A stretch of DNA of 64,000 nucleotides. Source: Macrostomum hystrix. Its lineage: Eukaryota > Platyhelminthes > Macrostomidae. The stretch lies in contig CATNEN010000001.1 in NCBI GenBank assembly GCA_950097015.1, positions 961,501-1,025,500 on the forward strand. The letters run 5' to 3'. The notes under the pieces were generated by a model. The model ran no database searches. It was not told the DNA's origin and saw only the letters and a program-made list of their open reading frames with translations. Position numbers and translations under genes: made by a program. This document shows, piece by piece, positions 20,789 through 32,472 of the stretch (its first letter is position 1; every line of letters starts with the position of its first letter).

Positions 20789-23700
20789 AGTGTATTGACT
20801 TTAAGGCAAAATAACTGAGGGTTAATAGTAAGAGTTTTATGGCTCTGAACGAGGCACGTTAAGAGGGCGTGCGTGCCCTTTAGGCCGAGAGTCAATAATA
20901 TATTTACCGAGAGATGAAAGGGACGGGGGGTGAAGAAAGAGCGATGACCTGCGAGCCAATCAGAGACGAGGGTGAAGGGCCGACAGAGGGAGAGAGAAGA
21001 AAGTACAGTAAGGGTGCGCGCGAGCGAAAACAAAATAGAAATGATTAGCATTTAACAATAACAAAATAATAACACTCCCCCCCAAAAAATACGAAGTTTT
21101 TTTTTTCTTCGAGACAATCGATAAACCGAAGAGTGCGAAAAAATGATAGTTGCAGAGCAAGAAAAAAGGGAACGAGCAACCAATTACCAAAAGTTAAATA
21201 AAGGAAAAAAACTGACTTCTAGCAAAGGAACCAGCACCATACAGTATGAGCGAATTTAAATTAAATTAAGAAGGCCGTAACCAAAAGGCAAAAAAAAACA
21301 AACGCGAAGAACTGATTTGAAAAAAAACTGCGACAAAGAATTTCAGATTTAAATGTCCATGAAAGGAGTTAACAAATCGTTAGTCGGAGATCGAAAACTC
21401 CAAGGGAAAGAGAGCCTGAAAGGGTCTTCGAATGCACTCTGCCCTCCGAGCGTCTTGAGAACAGGCCAGACGGACCAAGGCAGAGCGACAGGAGCCATCA
21501 CGACCCCGAGAAACTGCTTCGACAGTACCAAGCTTCCAAAGAAGACGCGACTGATATTTTTCACCCTCAATAAGAACGACTTCACCTACCCTAGGTTCAC
21601 GAGTACCTCGGGTGCTACCAGTCGATCTTTCTCGCAGAGAGCGGATGTAGTCGGTGCTCCAGGTATGCCAAAATCTGGCTAATGCAGACCTGAGCAAGCT
21701 GAGGTGGTTTGGAAGTGAGAGCAAGGAGAGATCGGCAGTGGATGAGACAGGTTCTTGAGTGAGCCGACGCAGCGTAAGAAAATGGGACGGAGTTAAGATC
21801 TCGTCCAGCTCGTCAGAAGAAACATAAAGTAGCGGGCGGCTATTGATGACGGATTCAACTTCGATAATTAACGTTGATAGCTGGTCAAACGAGAGCAGAG
21901 AACGGCCCAAAAATTTTCGAAGAGCATTCTTTATGGACCTAACAAGACGCTCCCAAAAGCCTCCCCACCATGGGGCTTTGGCTGGAATAAACGACCAAGA
22001 AATTCCTTTCGAAGCACAAAAACTCTGAACGTCTTGCGTAATGTTGGCTTTAGGAGTTTTGCCGCTGAAGTGAAGGTTCTGGCGTTGTTACTAATGATTG
22101 ACGGAATTCCACGTCGAGCGACAAAACGTCGAAGCCCATTGATGAATTGAGCTGTAGTTAAGTCAGAAACAGTTTCTAAATGAACAGCGCGGGTGGATGC
22201 GCATGTGAAGAGGAGAATGTACGCTTTGTTGTCAGTATTGTGAATGACAGACCGGTAAAGAAGTGGTCCGGCATAGTCGATTCCTACGGTTTGGAATGGA
22301 CGAATGTCTGACAGACGAAATTCCGGCAAAGGCGGTACAGTTGATACTGCGAATGGCCGACCCTGGACTCTTTTGCAAGTCACACATCGACTCAAGGCTT
22401 GCTTGACTCTCTGACGTCCTTTCAGGAGCCAGTATTTTTCTCGAAGTTTGCAGAGTGTATCTGCAACACCGCCATGAAAAACTAGCTTTTGGCAATGATC
22501 GATGATAAGTCGTTCCATATGGCCATGTCGAGGCAAGAGGATCGGATTATTCACTTCAAACTGAGAAGTATTTGATAGCCGACCCCGGCATCGAATTAGT
22601 CCAAATTCATCCAAGTGAAGACTAAGGTTGCGACTTAACTGAGTTGCAGGACCTTTGTAGTGCAGGTGATTCAACTCCAAAGGAAAGTTGTTTCTCTGAT
22701 ATGATTGAATCCAAAGTTGTTCGCACTCAGTTAGCTCTTGAGCAGTGATCCGAGGTTTGCTTTGCTCCCCCCGTGAGTTGCGCTTTGATGTTACTGAATC
22801 GTCGGATCCATGCAGTAGTGCGTATTAGTTTTATCCAGCTGGAGAATTTCGTTACGTCGATAATCGAAGAGATGTCAGAATGTTCAGATTTTGTAACTAC
22901 TGTATATGTGCTCGTAGTAACTACAGTACGTGAATCTGCAGGTGAGATCAAGAGCGAAACATCAGAGTTTATTTTTTCACTTGAGAACTCAGTTTCGGCG
23001 AGGTTAGCTGAATGGGAAGCTGACTTCTGGTCAAATTTTCCTTCCCCTGAATGTATTTGTGCAATCGCTGCTGATGGTAAATTAATGGTTGTATCAATTG
23101 GTGTTTCAGCCGACAGAAACGAAGGGCCATGTAGCCACATTTCGTTGTTAATTAGCTTCTCAAGTAGGCAGCCACGAGAAGGTAAATCGGCAGGGTTCGA
23201 ATCTCCCGATACGTGAAACCATTCCGATGGTGAGGAGAGACGACGGATTTCATTGACACGATTCTGCACAAAGAGCTTTCTTTGTTTTGATTCGTTTTTT
23301 ATCCACTGCCAAGCGTTCATGCTGTCAGTGTAAAACCTTCGAGGAAGTGAGGACAAGTTCTGTGAGGTCGCGTGCATTAGTCGGATCAAGATCAGTGCTG
23401 CCAATAGCTCTAGTCGAGAAATCGAAAGCTGTGCGATAGGTGCTACTCTCGATTTTGAAATCAACAGATTTGAGGACCGTGAGCCATCGGGATAGGTCGC
23501 AGCCACATAGATGCATGCAGCGAACGCTTTTTCACTAGCGTAACAAAAGCCGTATAGGATGGCTTCGGATGGTTGAGAAATGAATAGGAAGCGGGGTATG
23601 TCCAATTTAAAAGTTTGGACTGATTGAAGCCATTGGCTCCAGATTTGACCAATGTCGGCGGGGATCTCAGCATCCCATGTCACTTTCCGAATGCATAATT

Positions 23701-23864
23701 GTTGTAGTAGACATTTAGCAACTGTGAGCAGAGGTGAAAGTAGACCGAGAGGGTCATAAATTCTAGCGAGAAACGCGAGGATTGAACGCTTTGTTGGAAT
23801 TTGTGAGGAAGCTGTTTCAGCTTGATGACGGAAGTCTAAACTTAAACTTAGCCCATAGTGATGG
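20789..23864 (-). mobile_element. Minus-strand BEL/Pao retrotransposon, 5'-truncated
   Basis: The pol 3' half lies at 21380-23864. At 21075-21089 a purine tract on the minus strand (TTTTTTGGGGGGGAG) directly precedes TG, as expected for a polypurine tract at the start of a 3' LTR. The LTR could run from 21074 down to about 20789 (TG...CA ends). No second LTR is present because the element is cut at about 23864 by GC-rich plus-strand retroelement sequence. Confidence 0.7.
21380..23864 (-). pseudogene. BEL/Pao pol (end of RT, RNase H, integrase), decayed
   Basis: On the minus strand the order is the Pao-specific ARIYDPLGLLSP region (about 23730-23790), the RNase H-like domain (CYASEKAFAACIYVAA, SRLELLAALIL, FYTDSMNAWQWIKNE, SGDSNPADLPSRG), the integrase zinc region (CVTCKRVQGRPF) and the core (VGIDYAGPLL, STRAVHLETV). 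The second catalytic Asp position reads SNNARTF, so the usual Asp-Asn is changed. The frame is interrupted near 22700 and 21920 and the C-terminal part (VINSRPLLYVSSD) is in a separate frame. The copy is therefore non-functional. Confidence 0.88.
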
Positions 23865-23879
23865 CCACCTTCTCTGCTC

Positions 23880-25188
23880 CAGCTGTGAACCCGGCAACTG
23901 GGGATTCGGCTCCGCTCACCTGACCCCGTTTGGAGCTGTCCTTACCGGCTCCCTCACAGGAACCTCGGACACCCGGGCCACCGAACTCCTCTGTACCGGG
24001 TGCCTCATCGTCAACTCACTCCACGGCTTGACAGAGCAACCTGTCCCGGACAACCTGTCCCATCTGGAGCTACTTGTAGATAGGATGACCAGTCTCGAGA
24101 TCCTCGGTCTGGGTCAAAACACAGAACGGACCACGCAAAGCGAAGATCTCCAGACCAAGCGCCTTCTGGATTCTGCCACTCGGGAACCCGATGGCCGTTT
24201 CTCAGTCGCTCTCCCCTTCAAGCCAGGAGCCGAGCAGCTTCCTTCGAATTTCGGCCAAGACTGGCCGTGCTCGCGCAGTTCACAACCGCCTGGATCTCTT
24301 GCAACTCATGAAGTACTACGCTGAGTTCGAGAAACGTAAAACCGAGGGCGTACTCGAGATCGTCGACAGTCGGTCGCCACCTGGACCGATCGTTCACGTC
24401 CTACCTCACTTCCCGGTGATAAAGGAGTCAAGTAACACAACAAAAATACGACCCGTCGTTGACGCCTCCGCTCCGACATCCCTTGGAGGCAGCTGCTTGA
24501 ATGACCTCCTAGAGACTGGACCAAACCTCCTAACCGACCTTCTCCAGGTCCAGCTCCGTCTACGAGTCTACGAATACGCCTGCGTCAGCGACATCCAGTC
24601 TGCATTCTATCAGATAATGGTACACCCCGGGTGTCGAGACGCTCTACGCATCATCCTGCCGAGAGACATCGCCAAGCCGCTCGACCAAGACAACATGCAG
24701 CTTTGGCGCTTCACGCGGATCGTAATGGGCGCCAGCCCATCACCCTGGATCCTTCTCACGGTGATCCACAAACTCTGCGCCGACGCCCTCGCCGGTGGAA
24801 CCCACCGTTTCGGACTCCACAAGGGCGAGGTTGAATCTATCCCTTCTGGGCTCTACATGGATAACCTCGTGCAAGGCTACGATTGCAAGACCGAGGGCCC
24901 TCGTTTCGTCGCTGGACTGCGGGCTCTATTCCACTCGGGGCAGTTCCACCTCCGGGAGTTCGCAGCAAACGACTCACAGGCTCTTCAGGGCCTCCCGGAG
25001 GAATATCGCGTTGAGAACCCAGTCGTCAGAAACCTCGGTATCGTCTGGGACACCGTCAATGACACCATCCGACTCGCCAAGCCTACGATTTCATGCGGCA
25101 TCACGCTTACTCACGCCAGCTTACTGAGCGTCATCTCCCGCCCCTACGATCCATTTGGATACGTTGCCCCCCTCGTTCTGGCGGGCTG
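23880..25188 (+). pseudogene. BEL/Pao linker and reverse transcriptase
   Basis: The segment up to about 24324 reads through LQTKRLLDSATREPDGRFSV, the region preceding Pao RT. The RT frame (24191-25188) follows with PPGPIVHVLPHFPVIKES, KIRPVVDASA, DIQSAFYQIMVHP and the catalytic loop YMDN, where Pao elements normally have a double Asp. The frame stops at 25188 after YDPFGYVAPLVLAG and coding similarity continues beyond the stop. The frame change near 24200-24320, the altered catalytic loop and the stop show the copy is dead. Confidence 0.85.
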
Positions 25189-25878
25189 ACTTCTCTACAG
25201 GGCGGCATTCAAGCCTAACGATGCCTGGGACACTCTGGCCGATCCTGCCACCGTTGACGCTTGGTCCAGGCTCCGTTCAGACTTCGTTGACATCGACCGC
25301 ATTGTCATACCTCGTCGCTGCGCCACGAAGCGCACTGTTCCCAGTCGCCTGGTCATCTTCAGTGATGGTTCACCACAGGCGTATGGCTTCACCGTCTATC
25401 TGCACCACACTCACGACGGTCGAGTGACCACCACCCTGCGAGAGCACGTCTCGTCCCAACTGGAAAGAAAGGCCTACTAATCACCGTTCCGCGCATCGAA
25501 CTCTGGGCCGCTCTTATCGCTACCCGCGCGACCCTTCTCTTACGAGATATCCTTACTCCAATGCTAGAGATCAGCGGTATCACCCACTTTATCGACAGCC
25601 AGATTGTCCTTTACTGGCTCATGGACGGTGCCAAGCTCCGTCCCTACGAGTGCCACCGCGTCCAGGAGATACGCAACTCCAGGTTGACAGAGGACCGCCG
25701 CTACGTTCCCACTGCAGAGAACCCGGCCGAACCATTGTACCAGGCCCCTAACACTGACCCAGCTTATCGCGTCGAACTTCTACACCGGTCCCGAGTTTAT
25801 TCAACGGCCTTACCATACGTGGACCTCCTGGCCGCTCCCCGGTCAGTCCGTCAACCCACCAGAGGAAACTCGGCGTAA
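25189..25878 (+). pseudogene. BEL/Pao RNase H-like region, broken
   Basis: Coding similarity continues after the stop: SRLVIFSDGSPQAYGFTVYL (about 25345-25405), then a frame change near 25470, RIELWAALIA, THFIDSQIVLYWLMDG and PTAENPAEPLYQ. These are the DGS, E and D motifs of the Pao RNase H domain. The order is right but the frame changes at least once. Confidence 0.75.
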
Positions 25879-25941
25879 AGATAAGCCGTCTATTCGCTTC
25901 TGCACGCTACCAAAGGCGTTGCTGAGCCCCCACCTGGAGAC

Positions 25942-27597
25942 ATGAATATCACTCGTTTCGGATGCCTCAACACCCTGCTCAGTGCAACCGCATATGTCGT
26001 CCGCTTCGTCACGAGGGACAGGACCCGCGGAGTCCCAGGCTTAAACGCGCGCAACGCCGCCCTCCTTCTCTGGGTCCGGTACACACAGCGTTTACATTAC
26101 CTGAAGGACATGATCGCTCTTCAATCGGGCAACCCTGGGAATTGTCGGCTGGTGAATCAGCTTGCCTTGTATCTTGATACCGACGGTTTCGTCCGCTTGA
26201 GCTCACGCATGGCCAACGCCAATTTGGACGCTGATGCACTGCACCCGTTGCTCCTGCCCTCGAGGAGTCACCTCAGTTATCTATTGATCCGACATATCCA
26301 CGAGCAGGAGGTACACGCGACTGCCTCCACAGTTCTTAGTCGACTGAGGGAGCACTTCTGGATTGTCCGTGGCCTTGCCACTGTGCGCAACGCTCTACGT
26401 GGCTGCCTTGTTTGCCGCGCCTCCAAAGCGCCACCCATGACTCGCCCACATCATGGTCAGCTGCCACCAGAACGTTTGGACTTCACGCAGCCCGCTTTCC
26501 GCTCAATTCTCATCGATCAGTTAGGACCGATATACACATGGGCGTCCACGACAAGGACGTCAGCCAAGCGATGGGTCCTCATCCTCTCCTGCGCGACCAG
26601 CCGTGCTGTGCACCTAGAACCTCTGACGGACTCCTCCGCGGACGCGGTGCTCCACGCGTTTGAGAGATTTTGGGCCCGGCGAGGCCTCACGGAAGGTACA
26701 ATCTTCCGCGATCAGGCGACAGCATTCCAGGCCACCGCCAAGCTGGTAGATACCCTCCTGGCGCCGACGTTCCAGCACAAGATCTTCACGGATCTTCAAC
26801 CTTTTGCCACCACCCGTAGACTCCGTTTCAAGTTCGCACCGGTCCGTTCCCCTTGGCACCAGGGTGCGGTGGAAAGGCTTGTCGCTCTTACCAAAGCCAG
26901 CCTACGGCCGGCACTCTGGCGTCATCGGATCGATGACGATGAACTGCGGACTCTACTCTGCAGGGTTGAAGCCGTGCTCAACACACGCCCCCTCACGGCT
27001 CTCAGCAACGACCCAAGGGATATGCGCCCACTGACACCGGCACATCTTATTGCCCCAAACGTCTGCCTCGACCTGCCAGCCGCTTGTCTCCTACCACCGG
27101 CAGACTCGTCAACCGGCAACGTACTACGGGCGCTCTACTACCGCAGGGAACAGATTATCGACGCCTTTTGGGATCGCTGGCGCCGCGAATACCTCCAGCA
27201 TCTGCGATCAATCCATCTGGCAGACCGACGACGCAATCCAGGGGTTACCCAGCAGCCTCGTCAGGATCAACTCTGCCTTCTCGTTGAGAGCATACCCCGT
27301 GCCAGTTGGAAGACTTGTCGCATCCTAGCCCTGCACCCGGACGCACAAGGCGTCGTGCGCTACGTCACAATCCGCACCAGTGCCGGTTACGAATCCCGGC
27401 GTCCTGTCGAGCATCTCGTCCCGCTGGAGGCCGAAGTTGTGGAGCCGGATCCAGAAATCGGCGCCGGGGCGAAGACCCAGGACAGCTCACCGCAGTCGCC
27501 AACGGCAGCTAATGTCACGGCTGTACCAACTTCGGCCCGCTCTCTTCGCGCCCGTAAGCGGCAGGGAGTCCGAGACGCCCTGTTTGACATGCCCTGA
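25942..27597 (+). CDS. BEL/Pao integrase frame (551 codons)
   Basis: This is the longest intact frame of the plus-strand Pao copy. It shows the zinc-binding region (HIHEQEVHATASTVLSRLRE, GCLVCRASKAPP) and the integrase core with ILIDQLGPIY (first Asp) and ATSRAVHLEPLTDSSAD. The second-Asp region reads FRDQATAFQ where SDNG is usual, and the Glu lies in PWHQGAVERLV. A typical C-terminus follows (AVLNTRPLTALSNDP, PRASWKTCRI). It was once part of a polyprotein, so the ATG at 25942 is probably not a true start. The unusual DQ in place of DN may reduce activity. Confidence 0.82.
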   Translation: MNITRFGCLNTLLSATAYVVRFVTRDRTRGVPGLNARNAALLLWVRYTQRLHYLKDMIALQSGNPGNCRLVNQLALYLDTDGFVRLSSRMANANLDADALHPLLLPSRSHLSYLLIRHIHEQEVHATASTVLSRLREHFWIVRGLATVRNALRGCLVCRASKAPPMTRPHHGQLPPERLDFTQPAFRSILIDQLGPIYTWASTTRTSAKRWVLILSCATSRAVHLEPLTDSSADAVLHAFERFWARRGLTEGTIFRDQATAFQATAKLVDTLLAPTFQHKIFTDLQPFATTRRLRFKFAPVRSPWHQGAVERLVALTKASLRPALWRHRIDDDELRTLLCRVEAVLNTRPLTALSNDPRDMRPLTPAHLIAPNVCLDLPAACLLPPADSSTGNVLRALYYRREQIIDAFWDRWRREYLQHLRSIHLADRRRNPGVTQQPRQDQLCLLVESIPRASWKTCRILALHPDAQGVVRYVTIRTSAGYESRRPVEHLVPLEAEVVEPDPEIGAGAKTQDSSPQSPTAANVTAVPTSARSLRARKRQGVRDALFDMP

Positions 27598-27689
27598 TTG
27601 TTACTTCGTGCACTATGAACCTAGAGTTTATCTCAAAAAGACTAAAACTGATGTTCTATCTTCCGCTTCCTAATTTCCTACGCCGTATC

Positions 27690-28635
27690 CTAGCCATCCT
27701 AGAAAGTCTGCATCCTGATCAACTACCGCGTCGTCGCCACGCATGCCCAACATACTGGGAGACTTTCTACGGTCTTCCAGAATGAAATCCTTGCCATCAG
27801 CTCCTGTGCCGCAGAGCTGAATGCCAGGAATACGAGAGGAGAGACTATCATCATCCACTCTGACAGCCAAGCGGCCTTACAAGCCCTTTGCCGCACCACC
27901 ACGTGCTCCCGGACAGTCGCTGACTGTGCCCGGCAACTCAACCTCCTGGCCCGTAACAACACGGTCAGGCTGAGCTGGATCCCAGGGCATGCGGGCTTCC
28001 CAGGGAACGAGCTAGCGGATACCCTTGCAAAGCAAGGTGGCTCTGGCTCTCTCCTGGGTCCTGCTCCCCTGGTCCCGATCCCCATCACGGTCATCAACCG
28101 CCTCATTGATGACTGGGCTGAGTCCCTCCACAGGGACAGATGGGCGGGCACCCAGAACTGTCGGCAATCTCGTGCCGCAGTTCCGCGCCCGTCTCGCAGG
28201 CTTAGGAATATCCTTTTGAACCAAAACCGGAAGGATATCCGCGCCCTCGCCATGACCCTCACGGGCCACGGCTACCTCGCTAGGCACTGTTTCCTCCGGG
28301 GCGACCTTGAGAGTGAACTCTGCCCATTCTGTGAGTACGACAACGAAGATGCTGAGCACTTTGTGTGTCACTGCCCTTTCTTTAACAGAGACCGGCTACG
28401 CTACCTCGGGCCCAACCCGTCTATGGACGAGATCTGCCAGCCCGACAGCATACCACGGCTCGTCCAGTTCCTCCGGGCAACAAGACGAGCCACGTTCTTC
28501 ACTACGGAAGACGACGCTGCAGGACGGACCGGCGGACCACCCTGACTGTCTGCCTGTCTGCGGGCCTACAGGGGTTAGCGGTATGGGCGATCCTCGCCTC
28601 CCCGCTGCGTCCATGGACCACCCTGCAGCTAAGTC
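27690..28635 (+). pseudogene. LINE 3' end: RNase H and C-terminal zinc motif
   Basis: One open frame runs to 28545 with RNase HI motifs (ELNARNTRG, IIIHSDSQAALQAL, LSWIPGHAGFPGNELADTLA) and a C-terminal Cys/His motif (CPFCEYDNEDAEHFVCHCPFF) found in RNase H-bearing LINEs such as the I group. It ends with a short repetitive 3' tail (TAAGTCAAAGTAAGTCAA) joined at about 28636 to the Ser/Arg-rich gene of copy B. The LINE therefore inserted into, or recombined with, copy B. The reverse transcriptase and ORF1 are absent, as in 5'-truncated LINE insertions. Confidence 0.82.
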
Positions 28636-28640
28636 AAAGT

Positions 28641-28735
28641 AAGTCAACAGCAGCAACAATGGCGGCACTGGCACTGAAAGCGAGCGCGACAATGCCAATC
28701 GTGCTGCCAATAACCCAGATTTGAATGACATGTAG
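28641..28735 (+). pseudogene. Ser/Arg-rich protein, 3' remnant, copy B
   Basis: Only the last 30 or so codons remain (NNGGTGTESERDNANRAANN, then the tail ending LNDM-stop). The 5' part was removed at the LINE junction. Confidence 0.7.
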
Positions 28736-29129
28736 CAATTCTTTTGTTGCCATTAGTTATAATGAAATTAATGAACTGATTAATATAATTAAAAGTTGTT
28801 ATTTAATACACATCTGAGTATTCAAAGTCGACAGTGAATGATGCCTGAAAATGTTTTAAACTACTTTTACATACACTAGCTCTCAATAACAAATATTAAT
28901 ACGCGAACACAGATGTGTGAAGCTAGTCAATCGGTTATTATTAAATCGGTTATTATTAAATTTCACCAATATATTTATACTCCATACATATATATATATA
29001 CAATTTCATTATTTGAACAAATAATCGTGTTATTCTTCAATTAGTCTGATTTGCAATGTCGCAAGAGCAAAAATAAACGTGTAAACTATATTACATAACA
29101 TTTTGTATAAATTCTGTATTTTACAGCAT
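28736..29129. other. AT-rich intergenic region, copy B
   Basis: Equivalent to 15061-15541 and 36467-36979. No gene. Confidence 0.4.
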
Positions 29130-29564
29130 TCATTGTTCGATCAAATTTTGCCGTTCCCGAAGCCTCTCTCTTAGACGTTCCCTTTGTTGGATAGCCATCC
29201 AGTAGCGAACTCCATGTATGATGAGCTGGAGTTCAGCTTGGGCGTCCTCAAAAAGCTCTAGCACTTCGATAATGTCTTGTGCTTCATCCTCTCTTATACC
29301 AGTCACGAACAAGACAGCCTTATAGTCTTCTGCTGACCGGTGCTGTTGCAGCCATTCTTGAGTGCGCCGTAATAATAAGCATAACTCATTAGCGCTATAC
29401 TCAGCATTTGGAAAACCGCGCTGCAAACTAGGTAGCTGCTCGAAGCACCCTCGATGCGCAATGAACCGGCCAATGCAATCTATGCGACAGCTGAGAAAGA
29501 GTTAAAATACGTGAGGGTGAAGATACATTTGCGCGAACTGCATCTGATGGGCAATGAACGACAT
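29130..29564 (-). pseudogene. Leucine-rich small protein, copy B (nonsense)
   Basis: The start at 29564 (MSFIAHQMQFAQMYLHPHVF) is followed by an in-frame TAA at 29504-29502, codon 21. Downstream the frame is otherwise well kept. It has the longest C-terminus of the AT-rich copies, GVRYWMAIQQRERLRERL and an IEQ end. This resembles GLDYWRGVQQRARLREL with MEQ in copy E, so this long tail is probably ancestral and copy C has lost it. Confidence 0.65.
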
Positions 29565-29860
29565 GTTCAGTCAGGAAATGTAAATCAAGCCAGCCTAAAC
29601 ATTAGAAAAATAGTTAAGTTATAAAAAAATTAAACTTTAATTAAAGTCCCCATTGAGTATACTTTAGCAAACACAGGTGAGTTAGTCCACAGACAAATCA
29701 AATGAATACAGGCCAGTCTGGGTATTAAGAACAAGAAATCTTTCTCGGCCAAGAAATCAGCCCACAATCAACGCCACAGCAGCAGCAGCAGCAGAAGTAT
29801 TTCAACAAATAATATTATCAGTTTTATTAGCAAAGAAAATTTCTAGTAGCAAAGAAAATT

Positions 29861-30164
29861 ATGAACAGCAGCAGCAACTTTCCCTCACATCCCGCCGTGT
29901 TCCGGGAACACGTACTGGAAGCGCTATTCGGGCAGCGAGTGATGCAGCTACAGCAGTGGCGGCAGCGGAGGCTGGGACGCCGGGAAGTCGCGGGAAGGAG
30001 GCAGTTCTCGCCGTGCATAGCTGCGGGGCTGGATACTTATGTGAGTAGTAACTTTGACTTTTATTTTCATTTAAATATTTATTAACTTATATGATAACAT
30101 CTAAGCTAACAAACTAAATAAAACCTAAAACCTATCTTTCATACTGCAGCAGGGTGTATTATGA
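29861..30164 (+). pseudogene. Small basic protein, copy B (frameshifted)
   Basis: The start MNSSSNFPSHPAVFREHV is homologous to the other copies, but deletions around 29920-30010 shift the frame and remove the second basic segment. The exon 1 end, the 109-nt intron (30041-30149) and the 15-nt last exon (30150-30164, now Gln-Gly-Val-Leu-stop) are still recognisable. Confidence 0.65.
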
Positions 30165-31896
30165 GCCGGTGTCCTGTCTCGTGATATTTGGATGGATTCG
30201 GAATTGCTGATGTGCGATGATATCACGATGATCTGCGATGATATCACGTCCTATGAGCCGGTGTCCTATGAGCCTATAATTTACATTGATAACATAATTC
30301 TCGATAATTAATAATTAATAAAATAAATAAATCTACAGCGCAAGTTTAATCGTTATCTTGTTATCTAAATACATAAGTTCTTATCTTGGTTATCTATTTC
30401 ATCATTTAAATAATATGAACTGACTGGCGGTTATGTGGTGTACATTGGCGATGACGCTTACTACAATAGTGACGTAATCGTAATCGATCAGTCTGATATA
30501 TAATTTCAAGTAAAGTTTATACAAGTTTCTCATGTAAAAAATCATAATTAAAAACGGATTCGTTTAAAAAAGTAAAGTACGCACGACTAATAAATTATTA
30601 TACGCTTACGTCTTGCTAGATATGCCAAGATAAACAATTAAAACATGCAAACTGGGTATGTAGTGCATAAAATCGTGCGTATTTTAACATAGACATATCT
30701 GCTTGGTACAGCTCGATTTTTCGCGATTTTTTTCTTCGTATCGAAATTTTTCCTTTTGAAAATACAGTCAGACGTTTTTGGTCATAGACACAAAAAAACG
30801 TCTGCCTATAAATTATATTGTATGCAGTATTTTTGCAAAAGTTCTTTAAGTAGCGTGGCTATATCTTATGTTATTTTCGCGAATGCAGATACGTATTCTC
30901 ATAAAAAGTGGCTTGTACTTTTTTTAACATGGACACATTTAGTTCCTAAAATGTTGAAAGGGGGGGTCTGGTCCAGCCAAGCCCCAGCCAAGGCCCCAGC
31001 AAGACCAAAACGGACCTCTGTTGTACGTGTATTCTAAATCGGTGCGAGTTTTCCCCAGAGACGACGACCCTAATTGGGATAGCCTATATAAAATGTTCTA
31101 TATTTAGAAATACACTACGGAGATCAAAAAAAGGTCATTCGGCTTTTTGCGCGCTACTATTTACAGCCATAGACGTGTGCAAGAAATACACTAAGGAGAT
31201 AAAAAATGTATTTTCAGCTACGCATGCGCCTGCTGTAAGTAGTAGCTATAGCAGTGCAGAAACTGGCTAGTCAGTGAGTTGCAGCTAGAAGAAGCTGCAA
31301 ATTTGGATTTCGGCTTTGGTTTTTGGCTTTGGATGCTTCAGTTTCTTCGAACTGATCTCAACTGAAAAGCACTCTGGTACCATTCATTGACATGTTACTT
31401 TCGCGAAAACATAATTGGAGGATAGTGAAATCGAGGGAGAGTGAAGAGAGGATCAGATCGAAGGAATAGGAAGATAGGGAGGGAGGGGAGGAAAGCGAAG
31501 GTAGGGGAGGAAGCTAGGACAGAGTGAAGGGAGGATATGAGAGTGAGACACCACCACCTACCCAACCACCTGCACTCTGCATCCACCCACCCAAATTCGT
31601 ACGACTGATTCATTGTACTGATGTGTTACTTTTGCGAAAACATATTTGGAGGATAGTACAGGAGGAAATTGATAGAGAGGGAGAGTGAATAGAGGATCAG
31701 GGTAGATCGAAGAAAGGAAGAGGAGGAAAGCGAAGGTAGGGGAGGAAGCTAGGACAGAGTGAAGGGAGGATATGAGAGTGAGACAACATGCACCACCTAC
31801 CCAACCTGCACCTGCACTCTGCATCCACCCACCCAACACCACACACCACACCACACCACACCACACCACACCCTAGCTGCAGCACTCCAATTATAA
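30165..31896. other. Non-coding part of copy B
   Basis: It includes blocks shared with copies C, D and F (GAACTGACTGGCGGTTATG near 30418, CAGCTCGATTTTTCGCGATT near 30710). A purine-rich stretch (about 31430-31790) and a CACCA microsatellite (about 31840-31872) follow, both repeated at 38830-39275. No supported gene. Confidence 0.55.
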
Positions 31897-32470
31897 GAGT
31901 TTATGGACTTAGAGAATTTATAAACGTAAATTCTCGACCGTCCCAAGGCTTAAATAGTGTAGCGGGATCGGGGCGGGATAGAGGGAGCCAGTTAGTATAT
32001 ACTCTAAAGAAAGGTGCGCGCTGTACACTTTCGCTGGAGGCAATATGACGGAGATTATATCTAGATCGGGCTTGATGACGACTAATAATTACTAGATGAC
32101 CGAAAATGCATGGTGTTTCTATTTTTAGCCTAAGGCGCACCTTTCTTAAGAGTATATACTGACTGACTGGCTTGCGTGCCCCATAGACTTCAATAGGCTG
32201 CCATTTAAATACACACGAGCCAGCTTGTATATACTCTTAAGAAAGGTGCGCCTTAAGCTAAAAATAGAATCGAATCGCCCGGGGTTCAGCCAGCCCGGCT
32301 ATACTAGCCCCCATATGCAGACGACGTCGAGTAGCGAAGTCGAGTAGCGAAAAAACAGCTCGCGCACCTTTCTTTAGAGTATATATATACCTGCCTGTAT
32401 AGCATTTACTACTCCACCAGCCACACCAACTAAAAGCTCTGGGGACGGTCGAAAATTTTATCACTGACTT
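31897..32470. repeat. Foldback module, copy B
   Basis: The outer arms are GGACTTAGAGAATTTATAAA at the left and the complement of GACGGTCGAAAATTTTATC at the right. Two inner hairpin pairs carry AGTATATACTCTWAAGAAAGG next to GTGCGCG or GTGCGCC (31994-32024 with 32361-32385; 32119-32160 with 32227-32268). The outermost right arm is lost where helicase sequence starts at 32473. A complete version lies at 39300-39891. Confidence 0.8.
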
Positions 32471-32472
32471 TA

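Larger units (their letters stand above)
23865..27600 (+). mobile_element. Plus-strand BEL/Pao retrotransposon, GC-rich, 5'-truncated
   Basis: It lies head to head with the minus-strand Pao copy and is much richer in GC than its surroundings, so it is a distinct lineage. It covers the protease-RT linker (about 23890), RT, RNase H and integrase. No LTR was identified at either side; the 3' end merges near 27600-27690 into a LINE fragment. Confidence 0.75.

Noticed and set aside
24795-25127. Second-frame ORFs in the plus-strand BEL/Pao region
   Set aside because: Shadows caused by high GC; the RT motifs are in the 24191-25188 frame.
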